A stretch of 42,750 bases of DNA from Trueperaceae bacterium. Its GTDB lineage: Bacteria > Deinococcota > Deinococci > Deinococcales > Trueperaceae. The notes below the pieces were generated by a model. That model searched no databases. It was given only the letters and a program-made list of their open reading frames with translations, and was not told the origin of the DNA. Numbering within the stretch: position 1 is the stretch's first letter; every line of letters begins with the position of its first letter. Made by a program: the position numbers and the translations under genes. Positions 24,401-32,170 of this stretch are shown here, piece after piece. Where the stretch lies: contig SLRS01000027.1 of NCBI GenBank assembly GCA_007130855.1, positions 1-42,750 of the forward strand. Reading direction: 5' to 3'.

Positions 24401-24406
24401 CGTGCG

Positions 24407-25495
24407 TCAGCGCACTGCCCTCATGATGCGCACCATCGCCGAGACCGCTGCACCGTGACCCATCCCACTGAGCTGGTTGACGGTGCCGGTGAAGTAGAGG
24501 TCGCGCTGCGGGTTGTGGAAGGCGAAGGCGCCGGATTGGCCCCAGAAGCCCAAGAGTTCGCCGATCGGGGTCAGGGGTGAGAGGACCCAGGGGACCCACT
24601 GCTTCTCGAGGCCGATGCCGAAGTCGAACTGCCCGGGGAAGTAGATGCGGTTCCATCGTTTGAGCGTCTCCACGGTCTCCGGCGGGAAGAAGCGGCCCCT
24701 GAAGAAGGCCTTGGCGAACGTCATCACCTCGGCGGCGGTGGAGACGATCCCGCCCTCGGCCGTCACCGAGGCGATGTAGCGCGGCACGTGCAGCGGCGCG
24801 TCCTTGTAGTACATCGGCGCCGGCCGCGTGTCGGCCGGGTCGCTGAAGGCGTAGGTCTCGCGCAGGTCGAGCTCGTCGAAGATGAACGCCTGGAAGACCT
24901 CCGCGATGGGCTTGCCCGTGACGGTCTCGATGATCCGACCGAGCAACTCGTAGTTGGTGTCGGAGTAGTGGACCTTGCCTGCTTGCCCCGGCAGGAACCG
25001 GGGCCTCAACGTACGCACGCGCTCGACGATCCGCTCGAGTGGCCAGGCTTCGTCCTGCCCCTGAAGCAGGGCAGCGCTCGCCTGGCGCCCGTCGGGTCCC
25101 TTGCCGAAGAAGTAGTCGGTCAGGCCCGACGTGTTCGAGATGAGGTGCTTGACGGTGATCTCGTGGGTCCGGTCGACCCCGTTCATCACGTGGAGTCCCT
25201 GGATCTGTCCGCTCGGGAGGTGACGCTCGATCGGATCGTCGAGGCCGAGCCGCCCCTCCTCGCGCAGCCGGAGCACCACGACCGTGACGTACATCTTGGT
25301 GACGCTAGCGATGAAGTACTGCTCGTCGGCCTGCAGGTTCCCCGCGGCGCCGGTCCACGACAGGCTCCGCCCGCCATCCTCGACGCACAGGATCGCACCG
25401 TGCACGGCGCGGCCGCGGACCATGCGCCTTACGCTCTCCTCGAGGAACGCGGCATCCGGGTAGCGCTTCGCGGGTTTCGTGGCACCTTCTACCAT
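24407..25495 (-). CDS. serine hydrolase, beta-lactamase class C/DD-peptidase fold
   Basis: A 362-residue S12-type protein. The nucleophile motif is SVTK (S64-K67), the second motif is YSD (177-179) where class C enzymes have YxN, and 'WGQSGAF' near the C-terminus takes the place of the KTG/HxG box. There is no signal peptide, so it is probably cytoplasmic and more likely an esterase or D-aminopeptidase-like hydrolase than a beta-lactamase. ATG 25495 follows GAAGGAG. It is divergent from an ArsR-type regulator across an operator-like dyad at 25649-25684, which may control it. Confidence 0.82.
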   Translation of the reverse strand: MVEGATKPAKRYPDAAFLEESVRRMVRGRAVHGAILCVEDGGRSLSWTGAAGNLQADEQYFIASVTKMYVTVVVLRLREEGRLGLDDPIERHLPSGQIQGLHVMNGVDRTHEITVKHLISNTSGLTDYFFGKGPDGRQASAALLQGQDEAWPLERIVERVRTLRPRFLPGQAGKVHYSDTNYELLGRIIETVTGKPIAEVFQAFIFDELDLRETYAFSDPADTRPAPMYYKDAPLHVPRYIASVTAEGGIVSTAAEVMTFAKAFFRGRFFPPETVETLKRWNRIYFPGQFDFGIGLEKQWVPWVLSPLTPIGELLGFWGQSGAFAFHNPQRDLYFTGTVNQLSGMGHGAAVSAMVRIMRAVR

Positions 25496-25648
25496 GCGAC
25501 TCCTTCGTTGCTGGGCACGACCTCCGACCCGACGTGTGGCCCTATCGCCCTCGGCTCGATTGCATCCCGGTCGCGGCTGCGCCCAGGATACGTTGGCCGT
25601 CACCCCAGCGTGCAGAGCCGGCACGTGCCCCAGCATGCGACGACTGAC

Positions 25649-25684
25649 GTTGACGACCATCAAGCTATATTGATGTGTGTCAAC
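25649..25684. promoter_or_regulatory. 36-bp nested dyad, ArsR operator candidate
   Basis: GTTGAC-N3-CATCAA-N6-TTGATG-N3-GTCAAC: two nested perfect 6-bp inverted repeats around a TATA-rich centre (GCTATA). It lies between the divergent ArsR-type regulator and serine hydrolase genes, 20 nt before the regulator start. The size and ATCAA/TTGAT half-sites are those of ArsR-family operators. Confidence 0.65.
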
Positions 25685-25704
25685 ATAGCCTCGGAGGTAC
25701 GCCC

Positions 25705-26286
25705 ATGCCCGCCGCACGCCCTACCGACACGACCCTGCTCGACTTCTTCAAGGCCCTTGCCGACGCCAATCGGCTCAGACTGATCGGCGTCCTGGCGCAC
25801 GAGCCGCAGTCGGTGGAGGACCTGGCGGCCGCGCTCGATCTCGACTCCTCGACCGTGTCGCATCATCTCAAGCGCTTGGCGCACGTCGGCTTGGTCGCGG
25901 CCCGCGCCGACGGGCCCTACAACGTGTACTCGCTCGATCTCGAGACGCTTCAGCGCATGGCGCGCGAGCACCTCGCCGAAGAGGCGCTGCCGCGCCTCGC
26001 CGGCGACGCCGATCTCGGCGCCGCCGAACGGAAGGTGCTCTCGACGTTCTGCGACGCCGAAGGGCGCATCGTGTCCTTTCCGAGCCAGCAGAAGAAGTAC
26101 CTCGTCTTGGTACGTCACACGTTGCAGGCATTCGAGCTGGGCGTGGAGTACGACGAGGCGCAGGTGAACGAGCGTCTGGCGCGCTTCAACGACGACACGG
26201 CGCGCCTGCGCCGCAGCCTCCTCGACTTCGGGTACATGCGCCGTGATCGCGACGGCGGACGCTACTGGCTCGTGGACGAAGCGTGA
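25705..26286 (+). CDS. ArsR-type regulator with C-terminal DUF2087
   Basis: A 193-residue protein. The N-terminal winged helix shows 'DFFKALADANRLRLIGVLAH', 'SVEDLAAALDLDSSTVSHHL' and 'GLVAARADGPYNVYSL'. The C-terminal third 'QVNERLARFNDDTARLRRSL' and 'LDFGYMRRDRDGGRYWL' is DUF2087, often fused to ArsR domains. ATG 25705 is chosen for GGAGG upstream; an earlier in-frame ATG at 25675 lies inside the operator. It probably represses itself and the divergent serine hydrolase. Confidence 0.87.
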   Translation: MPAARPTDTTLLDFFKALADANRLRLIGVLAHEPQSVEDLAAALDLDSSTVSHHLKRLAHVGLVAARADGPYNVYSLDLETLQRMAREHLAEEALPRLAGDADLGAAERKVLSTFCDAEGRIVSFPSQQKKYLVLVRHTLQAFELGVEYDEAQVNERLARFNDDTARLRRSLLDFGYMRRDRDGGRYWLVDEA

Positions 26287-26557
26287 CAGCGAAGACGACC
26301 GCAGCTCGGCGGGCAGCCGAGCGTCCACCGCGCTCCTGGTCGCGTCGGCCGTGCTGCCGCAGCGGCGCGCACGCGTCGCCCCCCGAACCGAGCGCTCCCG
26401 CGGCTCCAGTCGAGGTACCAGCGGGGGGAGACACCTCGTTGCGCCGACCGCCGCGACGGCGGCGAACGGGCGAGGGTACGCACCGCTGCGCCACGGTGCC
26501 GCCGCCAGGCTCCTTGGCGACCCGCTCCTTGTGCTACGCTTGCTACGGAGACTCGCC
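26287..26557. other. intergenic stretch before the toxin-antitoxin pair
   Basis: About 270 nt with no supported gene. Near the right end, TACGCT (26535-26540) may be a -10 for the antitoxin gene, and GGAG precedes its GTG start. Confidence 0.35.
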
Positions 26558-26803
26558 GTGCCCAAGACCATCGCCCATCGCGAACTCAGGAACCACAGCA
26601 GCGAGGTGCTGCGGCGCGTCCAGGCGGGTGAGACCATCCTGGTCACGAACCACGGTGAGGTCGTCGCCGTGCTCTCGCCGCCCGCGCAGGGGCTGACGCC
26701 TCGCATCGTCGTGGCGAAGCAGCGCGGCGGCTTCGCCACGATCCCGCGGGTGCGTTCGGCCGAGCCGACACGAGCGGCGCTCGACGCCCTGCGCGAGGAG
26801 TGA
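26558..26803 (+). CDS. Phd/YefM-family antitoxin
   Basis: An 81-residue protein with the Phd/YefM N-terminal signature 'AHRELRNHSSEVLRRVQAGE' and 'ILVTNHGEVVAVLSPP', which forms the DNA-binding dimer; the C-terminal tail would neutralise the toxin. The start is GTG 26558 with GGAG upstream. The PIN toxin gene starts 4 nt after its stop, as expected for an autoregulated pair. Confidence 0.87.
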   Translation: MPKTIAHRELRNHSSEVLRRVQAGETILVTNHGEVVAVLSPPAQGLTPRIVVAKQRGGFATIPRVRSAEPTRAALDALREE

Positions 26804-26807
26804 AGGC

Positions 26808-27200
26808 GTGCGCCACTACCTCGACACCTCCGCGGCGGCGAAGCTGCTCGTCGAGGAGGCGCAGTCCGATGCACTCGCGGCGTTCTTGGACCGTGCCCTC
26901 GCCGATGGCGACGACGTCGGCTCGAGCCTGCTGCTCGAGACCGAGCTGCGTAGGCTGGGGATCCGTCTGGCGATCCCGCAGGAGCGCGTGACGCTGGTGC
27001 TGGAACGCTTGGCGTTGCTCGTGCCCGACGGCGACGTCTTCCGCAACGCCGGCCTGCTGCCGGGCGCGGCGTTGCGGAGCCTCGACGCGCTGCACGTCGC
27101 TGCTGCCCTGCGCTGGGGCGCGGACGGTGTGGTGACGTACGACGAGCGTCAGGCGGTCGCGGCGCGATCCGTGGGCTTGAGCGTCACGGCGCCGACGTGA
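26808..27200 (+). CDS. PIN-domain ribonuclease toxin, VapC-like
   Basis: A 130-residue PIN protein. The acidic metal-binding residues are visible: D6 in HYLDTSAAAKLL, E44/E46 in LLLETELRRL, D93 in SLDALHVAAA and D112 in VTYDERQ. PIN toxins cleave tRNA or rRNA. The start is GTG 26808. It overlaps no other gene and ends before a hairpin at 27248-27264. Confidence 0.87.
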   Translation: MRHYLDTSAAAKLLVEEAQSDALAAFLDRALADGDDVGSSLLLETELRRLGIRLAIPQERVTLVLERLALLVPDGDVFRNAGLLPGAALRSLDALHVAAALRWGADGVVTYDERQAVAARSVGLSVTAPT

Positions 27201-27247
27201 GCCGACCGGCGCCTCACGCGGCAGCCCACGGGGTGACGAGCGGCTTA

Positions 27248-27264
27248 CGGCGGCAGCGCCGCCG
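27248..27264. terminator. GC hairpin between convergent vapC and sugar operon
   Basis: CGGCGGC, loop AGC, GCCGCCG: a 7-bp perfect stem between converging genes. No T tract, so its role as terminator is tentative. Confidence 0.4.
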
Positions 27265-27282
27265 CGACCGTGTCAGCCGCGT

Positions 27283-28698
27283 CTAGGCGTGCCAATACGT
27301 GTCCCAGCCCAAGTAGTTCGAGAACGCTTCATGCAGCACGGCGGCCGAGTGGGATTGGGTCATCGCGACGTGGTGCTCGAACCCGTGTCTGCAGACGTAC
27401 TGCATCAGGTGCTGCAGGCGCGGAACGACGGCGACGGCATACGTCCCGAAGGTCTCGAGCGGATCATCGGTGAGCCGCCCTTCACCGACATACGCCCGGA
27501 TGGCTCCATCGGCGTCGGAGGTCGTGATCCGTCCATAGGTCAGCGTGCCTTCGGGGGTTCGCCCAGCGAGTGCACCATAGGTGTTCTCGATCCCCAGCGT
27601 GGATCCGAGGATCGGCGCGTTGGCGATCTTGCCGCCAGGGATGAAGCTCTTCGCCCAGTTGCCGCAATGGAACAAGACGCAGCGGTCCGGATCGTCGGCG
27701 TAGTTGTTGTTCCAGTCCACCAGCGCGCTCGGGCTCCCGCAAGCCAGCTGCATGGCGACCATCGTGACGACGCCGGTGACATCGACTTCGCACGCGCTCG
27801 GCAGGAAGCTCTCGCTCATCATGCTCATCGAGGTGCAGACGTTGCAACCCCAGTTCTGCTGCACGGAGGTCCAGCACTGGATGGCGGTCGCGTCGATGCG
27901 GTTCTCGCTCATCCATTCGCGCAGCGCCAGGTCGAGCCGCGCCATCTGCGTGAGGCGATCGTCGGGTACGCCACTCGCCGGGAGGAAGGAGGTCATCTCC
28001 TCCACGCGCGCCTTCACCTCCGCCGCGTCGCGGCCATAACGCTCGGCGGCGCCGAGGATCTCGGAGAGATCGACGGTCGAGACGTTGATGCCCGCGCGAT
28101 CGAGGATCTTCTCCGAGTAGCGAACGGTGTTGAAGGCTCCCGGCCGTGCCCCCACGGCCCCGACCCTGAGTCCGCGGATGCCTGCCACCACCCGGCAGAC
28201 GGCCACGAACCGTTGCAGGTCCAGGACGAAAGAGGGGTCATCCGGGTGAACGGTATGGCGCGATGTCAAGGTGAACGGGATGGCACGCTGCTTCAAGTTG
28301 TTGCAGACCGAGATCTTGCCGCAGAACGCGTCGCGGCGCGTGGCCGGGGAGAGCTGGTCCAGTGAATCCGGATAGGCGTGGACGAGCACGGGCACCTTCA
28401 GCCCCGACATCCGCAGCGTATCCACCACGGCCTTCTCATCGCCGAAGTTCGGGAGGCAGACGAGCACTCCGTGGATCTCTCGCTCGTGCTTGCGGAACAA
28501 GTCAGCGCAAGCCTCTGCATCGGCATAGGTCTGCACGCCGCCGAGGTGGGTGGTCTGCTCGTCGACGAGCAGCGCCCTGATGCCTTCGCGCTCCAAGAGC
28601 TTCCCGATGTCGCGGCGCGCCTCCGTCACGAGGTGATCCGGGAAGAACTCCCGGTTGCCGAAGATCACGCCGAGGGTTACCTGCGAGTCTGGTTTCAT
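27283..28698 (-). CDS. L-fucose/L-arabinose isomerase-like protein
   Basis: A 471-residue protein of the fucose/arabinose isomerase-like family. The N-terminal domain has 'VCLPNFGDEKAVVDTLRMSG' and the core 'AIQCWTSVQQNWGCNVCTSM' with 'SACEVDVTGVVTMVAMQLA', the region that supplies acidic metal ligands (E and D of CEVD). 'FHCGNWAKSF' lies in the C-terminal domain. Together with the kinase and aldolase genes upstream it should convert an aldose to a ketose. It is the last gene of the operon, separated from the aldolase by 158 nt. ATG 28698 has GGAGG 9 nt upstream. The sugar is not identified. Confidence 0.82.
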   Translation of the reverse strand: MKPDSQVTLGVIFGNREFFPDHLVTEARRDIGKLLEREGIRALLVDEQTTHLGGVQTYADAEACADLFRKHEREIHGVLVCLPNFGDEKAVVDTLRMSGLKVPVLVHAYPDSLDQLSPATRRDAFCGKISVCNNLKQRAIPFTLTSRHTVHPDDPSFVLDLQRFVAVCRVVAGIRGLRVGAVGARPGAFNTVRYSEKILDRAGINVSTVDLSEILGAAERYGRDAAEVKARVEEMTSFLPASGVPDDRLTQMARLDLALREWMSENRIDATAIQCWTSVQQNWGCNVCTSMSMMSESFLPSACEVDVTGVVTMVAMQLACGSPSALVDWNNNYADDPDRCVLFHCGNWAKSFIPGGKIANAPILGSTLGIENTYGALAGRTPEGTLTYGRITTSDADGAIRAYVGEGRLTDDPLETFGTYAVAVVPRLQHLMQYVCRHGFEHHVAMTQSHSAAVLHEAFSNYLGWDTYWHA

Positions 28699-28856
28699 GT
28701 AGCGTCTACCTCCGCTTCTTCGCGTGCTCGATCCGCTCGGGCTCTGCTCGATGGCCCTGACGTGCTCGCGGTCCTTGGTCGACTCGGCCCTCGTCGACGC
28801 AACCAAGGGTCATCGCGGGCGTCCTGGGAAGACGCCGTCTCCCGTGGGGGCGTGCA
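28699..28856. other. 158-nt gap inside the sugar operon
   Basis: This gap between the aldolase stop and the isomerase start is long for an operon. It contains a weak hairpin (GGGAAGAC, loop GCC, GTCTCCC, one bulged base) near 28827-28845 that might process or partly terminate the transcript. No ORF is supported. Confidence 0.35.
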
Positions 28857-29750
28857 TCAGCCGTGAGACGCCTGCTGCGCGGGCAGCCGGACGAAGTCCG
28901 AGGCCCGCCCTGCGCTGCCGAGAAGCCCGATGACGTGCCGGGTTTGACCCTCGAAGAAGTCGACCGCATGTGCCACGACCTCATGGTACGGCGGATGGCG
29001 ATCGTCGTCACCGATCCTCTCCTTGAGCGCCTCCCAGGCATGCATCGCGATCCCGGTGTAGAAGTGGACGTTGCTGATGCCTGCCGCCACGATGGCCGGG
29101 TAGACGTCATCCGGCAGTCCTGATCCTCCGTGCATCACGAGTGGGGTGTCGGTGATCGCGGCGATCCTCGCGACGAGCTCCAGATCGATCGTCGGCTCGC
29201 CGCGATAGCGGCCGTGGACGTTTCCGAAGGAGATCGCCAGCGAGTCGACCCCGGTGCTGGCGATGAAGTCCAGCACCAGGTCGGGATCGGTCGTGTAGCC
29301 GGTCGGGTCGGCCGTGCCCCCGCGAAGCGCCGAACCGCCGACCGACCCCAACTCGGCCTCCACGCAAGCATCGAAGGCGTGTGCCATCATGACGATCTCG
29401 CGCGTCCGGGCAACGTTCTCTTCGAAGGGGAGGTCGGACCCGTCGAACATGACGGAGCCGACGCCCAGGCGCAAGGCCCGTGCGATCTGGGCATGGCTCT
29501 TACCGTGCTCCAGTTGCACGGCGACCGGAACCGTGGCGCGCTCTGCTGCGTTCAGGATCATCGGGAACGCGATCTCCATGGGTACGCTGGCGAACACCTC
29601 CGGAGCCAGGCCCAGCGCGATCGGGGAGTCGAGCGCTTCCGCGGCACGGATCTCGCCATGGGTCATCTCGAGGTTGCCGCCGAGCAGGTGCGGGATCGCA
29701 TAACGGTTGCTCCTGGCGGTGCGTTGCAAGTCGGCGAGCTTGTAGATCAT
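28857..29750 (-). CDS. class II (zinc) aldolase, fructose/tagatose-bisphosphate aldolase family, divergent
   Basis: A 297-residue TIM-barrel aldolase. Zinc-site and glycine-loop features are present: H82, the E of 'VEAELGSVGG', the H of 'VHGRYRGEP' and 'LVMHGGSGLPDD'. Two conserved motifs are altered. The catalytic Asp-His pair of family members (LDHG) is E81-H82 (LEHG), and the KINIGTD-type strand is 'NVHFYTG', losing the usual Asn and Asp. It should cleave a ketose phosphate from the neighbouring kinase into dihydroxyacetone phosphate and an aldehyde, but the changes suggest an unusual substrate. It starts 27 nt after the kinase gene. Confidence 0.82.
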   Translation of the reverse strand: MIYKLADLQRTARSNRYAIPHLLGGNLEMTHGEIRAAEALDSPIALGLAPEVFASVPMEIAFPMILNAAERATVPVAVQLEHGKSHAQIARALRLGVGSVMFDGSDLPFEENVARTREIVMMAHAFDACVEAELGSVGGSALRGGTADPTGYTTDPDLVLDFIASTGVDSLAISFGNVHGRYRGEPTIDLELVARIAAITDTPLVMHGGSGLPDDVYPAIVAAGISNVHFYTGIAMHAWEALKERIGDDDRHPPYHEVVAHAVDFFEGQTRHVIGLLGSAGRASDFVRLPAQQASHG

Positions 29751-29777
29751 CGTTCCCCCGCGAAGGCCGAGCGCGCG

Positions 29778-31328
29778 TCAGGGCTCCGCATGCTTCCGCC
29801 GCAGCAGGGCCAACTCGACGAAGTCCTGCCTGAGGTGCTCGTAGAGCGACCTGTAGATGGCGTAGTAGTCCATGTACATCTCGTGCAGCTTCCGGTCGGG
29901 CTCGAGCGGCTCGATGTACTCGGCCTTCTCTTTGGCGATCGAGTAGTCGTCGAACACGCCGACGGCTTTGCCGGCAAGCAGGCAATCTCCGTACGGCGCG
30001 CCGATCCGGTTCTTGAGCAAGACCGTGGGTTGGTCGAAGACGTTGGTGATGATCTGGCGCCACAGCCTGCTCTTCGCCCCACCCTCGTTCATCACGATCG
30101 GGAAGTTGAGCTTGCCGAGATCGTGCTTGATGAGCTCGTACGAATGGAAGAGCGCATACGCAACGCTTTCCATCATGGCCCTCACGACATGGCCCTTGTG
30201 GTGGTTGAGTGAGAGCCCGAAGATGACGCCGCGTGCGTCGGCGTCCCAGATCGGTGTCCGCTCGCCCATCAGGTAGGGGAGGATCACGAGCCCTTCGCAA
30301 CCGGGCGCCACGCGTTCCGCCTCATAGTTCAGCAGATCGTACGAGCTGACGCCGGCGATCTTCTCGATGGCCATCTCGAGCGGGGAGAAATTGTCCCGCA
30401 TGTACCGGATCAGTTGGCCGCCGGTGGTCGTGGTGGGGATGACCACGTAGGTGTTCTCGGAGTCCACCGTGTAGGCGCAGTTGATCATCGTGTCCAGGAA
30501 GGTCCGGTGCTGGTGGATCACGCCGAAGTTCCCGCAGGTGCCGAGGTTCATCTGGATGTCACCGGGGTCGATGGCGCCTCCGCCGAGCCATCCGGCACAC
30601 GCATCGACCTGCCCGGAGACCACGGGCGTCCCGGGAGCCAGCCCGGTCTCCGCGGCGGCCGCTGCGGTCACCGACCCGACGATCGCTTCGCACGGGGTCA
30701 CGCTCGGGAGCAAGGCACGGTCGAGGCCCACTCGCTCCAACAGCGCTTCGTCGAACGCGTTCGTACGGATGTCGTAGGCGATGCCGTAGAGGGGACCGGA
30801 ACTGAAGTTGATGTTGCTGACCCCCGTCAGTCGGTACTTGATGAAACTGTCGGCGGTGTGGATCATCGCGATCCGCTGGTAGAGCTCCGGACGATGGTTG
30901 CGCTCCCAGAGCACGTTGACCAGCGACGGATGATCCTCGAGCCTGTTGCCCGTGACATCGAACATCCGTTTCTCGCCGATGGTCTCCCTGAGCCACGCGA
31001 CCTCGGCCGTGGCCCTCCTGTCCATCAGGTTGTAGGCGTTGCAGAGGGGATCACCGTTCGCATCCAGCATCACGAGCGAGGGCAGGGCGGTCGAAGTCGC
31101 GATCGCCTGGATGTCGGCAGGGCGGACGCCACTCTTGGTCAGGCACTCGTCGATGATCTCGCACGTCACCCGCCAGTAGTCCTCGACCCGATGTTCGGAC
31201 CATCCAGGATGACTCGTGACGAGCTCGTACTCCCGGAACGCGTACGCCAGGACATTCAGCTCCGCATCGGTGATGCAGCCTTTCGCGCCACCGGTTCCGT
31301 AGTCCACCCCGAGCAAGCAGTTCGGCAT
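29778..31328 (-). CDS. FGGY-family sugar kinase
   Basis: A 516-residue FGGY kinase. The N-terminal phosphate-1 loop 'LLGVDYGTGGAKGCITD', the hinge 'GQVDACAGWLGGGAID', the adenosine region 'LPYLMGERTPIWDADARGVI' and 'MNEGGAKSRLWRQIITNVF' are all intact. FGGY kinases phosphorylate ketoses or polyols; subgroup residues do not identify the sugar to me. It is the first gene of the three-gene operon. ATG 31328 lies 38 nt after an extended -10. Confidence 0.88.
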   Translation of the reverse strand: MPNCLLGVDYGTGGAKGCITDAELNVLAYAFREYELVTSHPGWSEHRVEDYWRVTCEIIDECLTKSGVRPADIQAIATSTALPSLVMLDANGDPLCNAYNLMDRRATAEVAWLRETIGEKRMFDVTGNRLEDHPSLVNVLWERNHRPELYQRIAMIHTADSFIKYRLTGVSNINFSSGPLYGIAYDIRTNAFDEALLERVGLDRALLPSVTPCEAIVGSVTAAAAAETGLAPGTPVVSGQVDACAGWLGGGAIDPGDIQMNLGTCGNFGVIHQHRTFLDTMINCAYTVDSENTYVVIPTTTTGGQLIRYMRDNFSPLEMAIEKIAGVSSYDLLNYEAERVAPGCEGLVILPYLMGERTPIWDADARGVIFGLSLNHHKGHVVRAMMESVAYALFHSYELIKHDLGKLNFPIVMNEGGAKSRLWRQIITNVFDQPTVLLKNRIGAPYGDCLLAGKAVGVFDDYSIAKEKAEYIEPLEPDRKLHEMYMDYYAIYRSLYEHLRQDFVELALLRRKHAEP

Positions 31329-31366
31329 AGCCACCCCACCAACGTAGGTCCGGCGTTGTGCGGCTG

Positions 31367-31372
31367 ATTGTA
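31367..31372 (-). promoter_or_regulatory. extended -10 promoter of the sugar operon
   Basis: TACAAT on the minus strand, preceded by TGC so that it forms TG-N-TACAAT. Transcription would start about 33 nt before the kinase ATG. No -35 is clear, which is usual for extended -10 promoters. Confidence 0.55.
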
Positions 31373-31569
31373 GCAGGCTGCCAGCGGAAGCGGCCGGACA
31401 CCCCGGAGCCAGGCACCTCCCTTCGGAACGCTGGCTGCGGCGCGTGGCGCTCGGGCGCCACGACGCACACGAGCATCCACTGGGTAGGCTGACGCGGCGG
31501 TGCTCGCGACACGCGCCGTGACGGCACGCGGCCGTGGCCGCGTGGCACTGACCGAAGGGGGAGCGGGTC

Positions 31570-32133
31570 ATGGGACGGACACCTGAAGTGAACGCGGAAC
31601 GGCGTGAGGAGCTTCTCGCTGGGCTCCAGGCTCGGTTCGAGGCGCACATGGAGCGGCACGAGAGCATCACGTGGGCCGACGCGCGAGCGCGGCTCGAAGC
31701 CCACCCGGAGAAGCTCTGGTCGCTCGAGCGAATGGCGTCGACGGGCGGCGAACCTGACGTCGTGGGGCGCGACGACGCGACCGGCGAAGTGATCTTCGTC
31801 GATTGTTCGAAGCAGAGCCCGAAGGGCCGTCGGAGCCTCTGTTACGACCGCGCTGCCCGGGAGGCGCGGAAGAAGTTCCCGCCCGCGGACGACGCGGTGA
31901 GCATGGCGGCCGCCATGGGCATCGAGCTCCTGAACGAGGTCGAGTACCGGGCCCTGCAGCGGCTCGGAGCGTTCGACACCACGACCTCGAGCTGGATCGC
32001 CACGCCGAGCGCCATCCGCGACCTCGGTGGCGCGCTGTTCTGCGACCGTCGTTACGACACGGTGTTCGTGTACCACAACGGCGCGGACTCGTACTACGGC
32101 GCGCGCGGGTTCCGCGGCTCGCTGCGGGTCTGA
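31570..32133 (+). CDS. DUF4256 family protein
   Basis: A 187-residue protein that matches DUF4256: 'LLAGLQARFEAHMERHESIT', 'WSLERMASTGGEPDVVG', 'VIFVDCSKQSPKGRRSLCYD' and 'LNEVEYRALQRLGAFDTTTS' are its conserved blocks. No function is known. GGGGGAGCGG precedes the ATG. It stands alone between the two minus-strand operons. Confidence 0.82.
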   Translation: MGRTPEVNAERREELLAGLQARFEAHMERHESITWADARARLEAHPEKLWSLERMASTGGEPDVVGRDDATGEVIFVDCSKQSPKGRRSLCYDRAAREARKKFPPADDAVSMAAAMGIELLNEVEYRALQRLGAFDTTTSSWIATPSAIRDLGGALFCDRRYDTVFVYHNGADSYYGARGFRGSLRV

Positions 32134-32170
32134 GCGCTGACCGCCTGGCCCAGGCCCGTGCCGTCGCCCG

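Noticed and set aside
24407-25495. Beta-lactamase resistance gene
   Set aside because: No signal peptide, YSD in place of YxN and no KTG box; a general S12 hydrolase is more likely.
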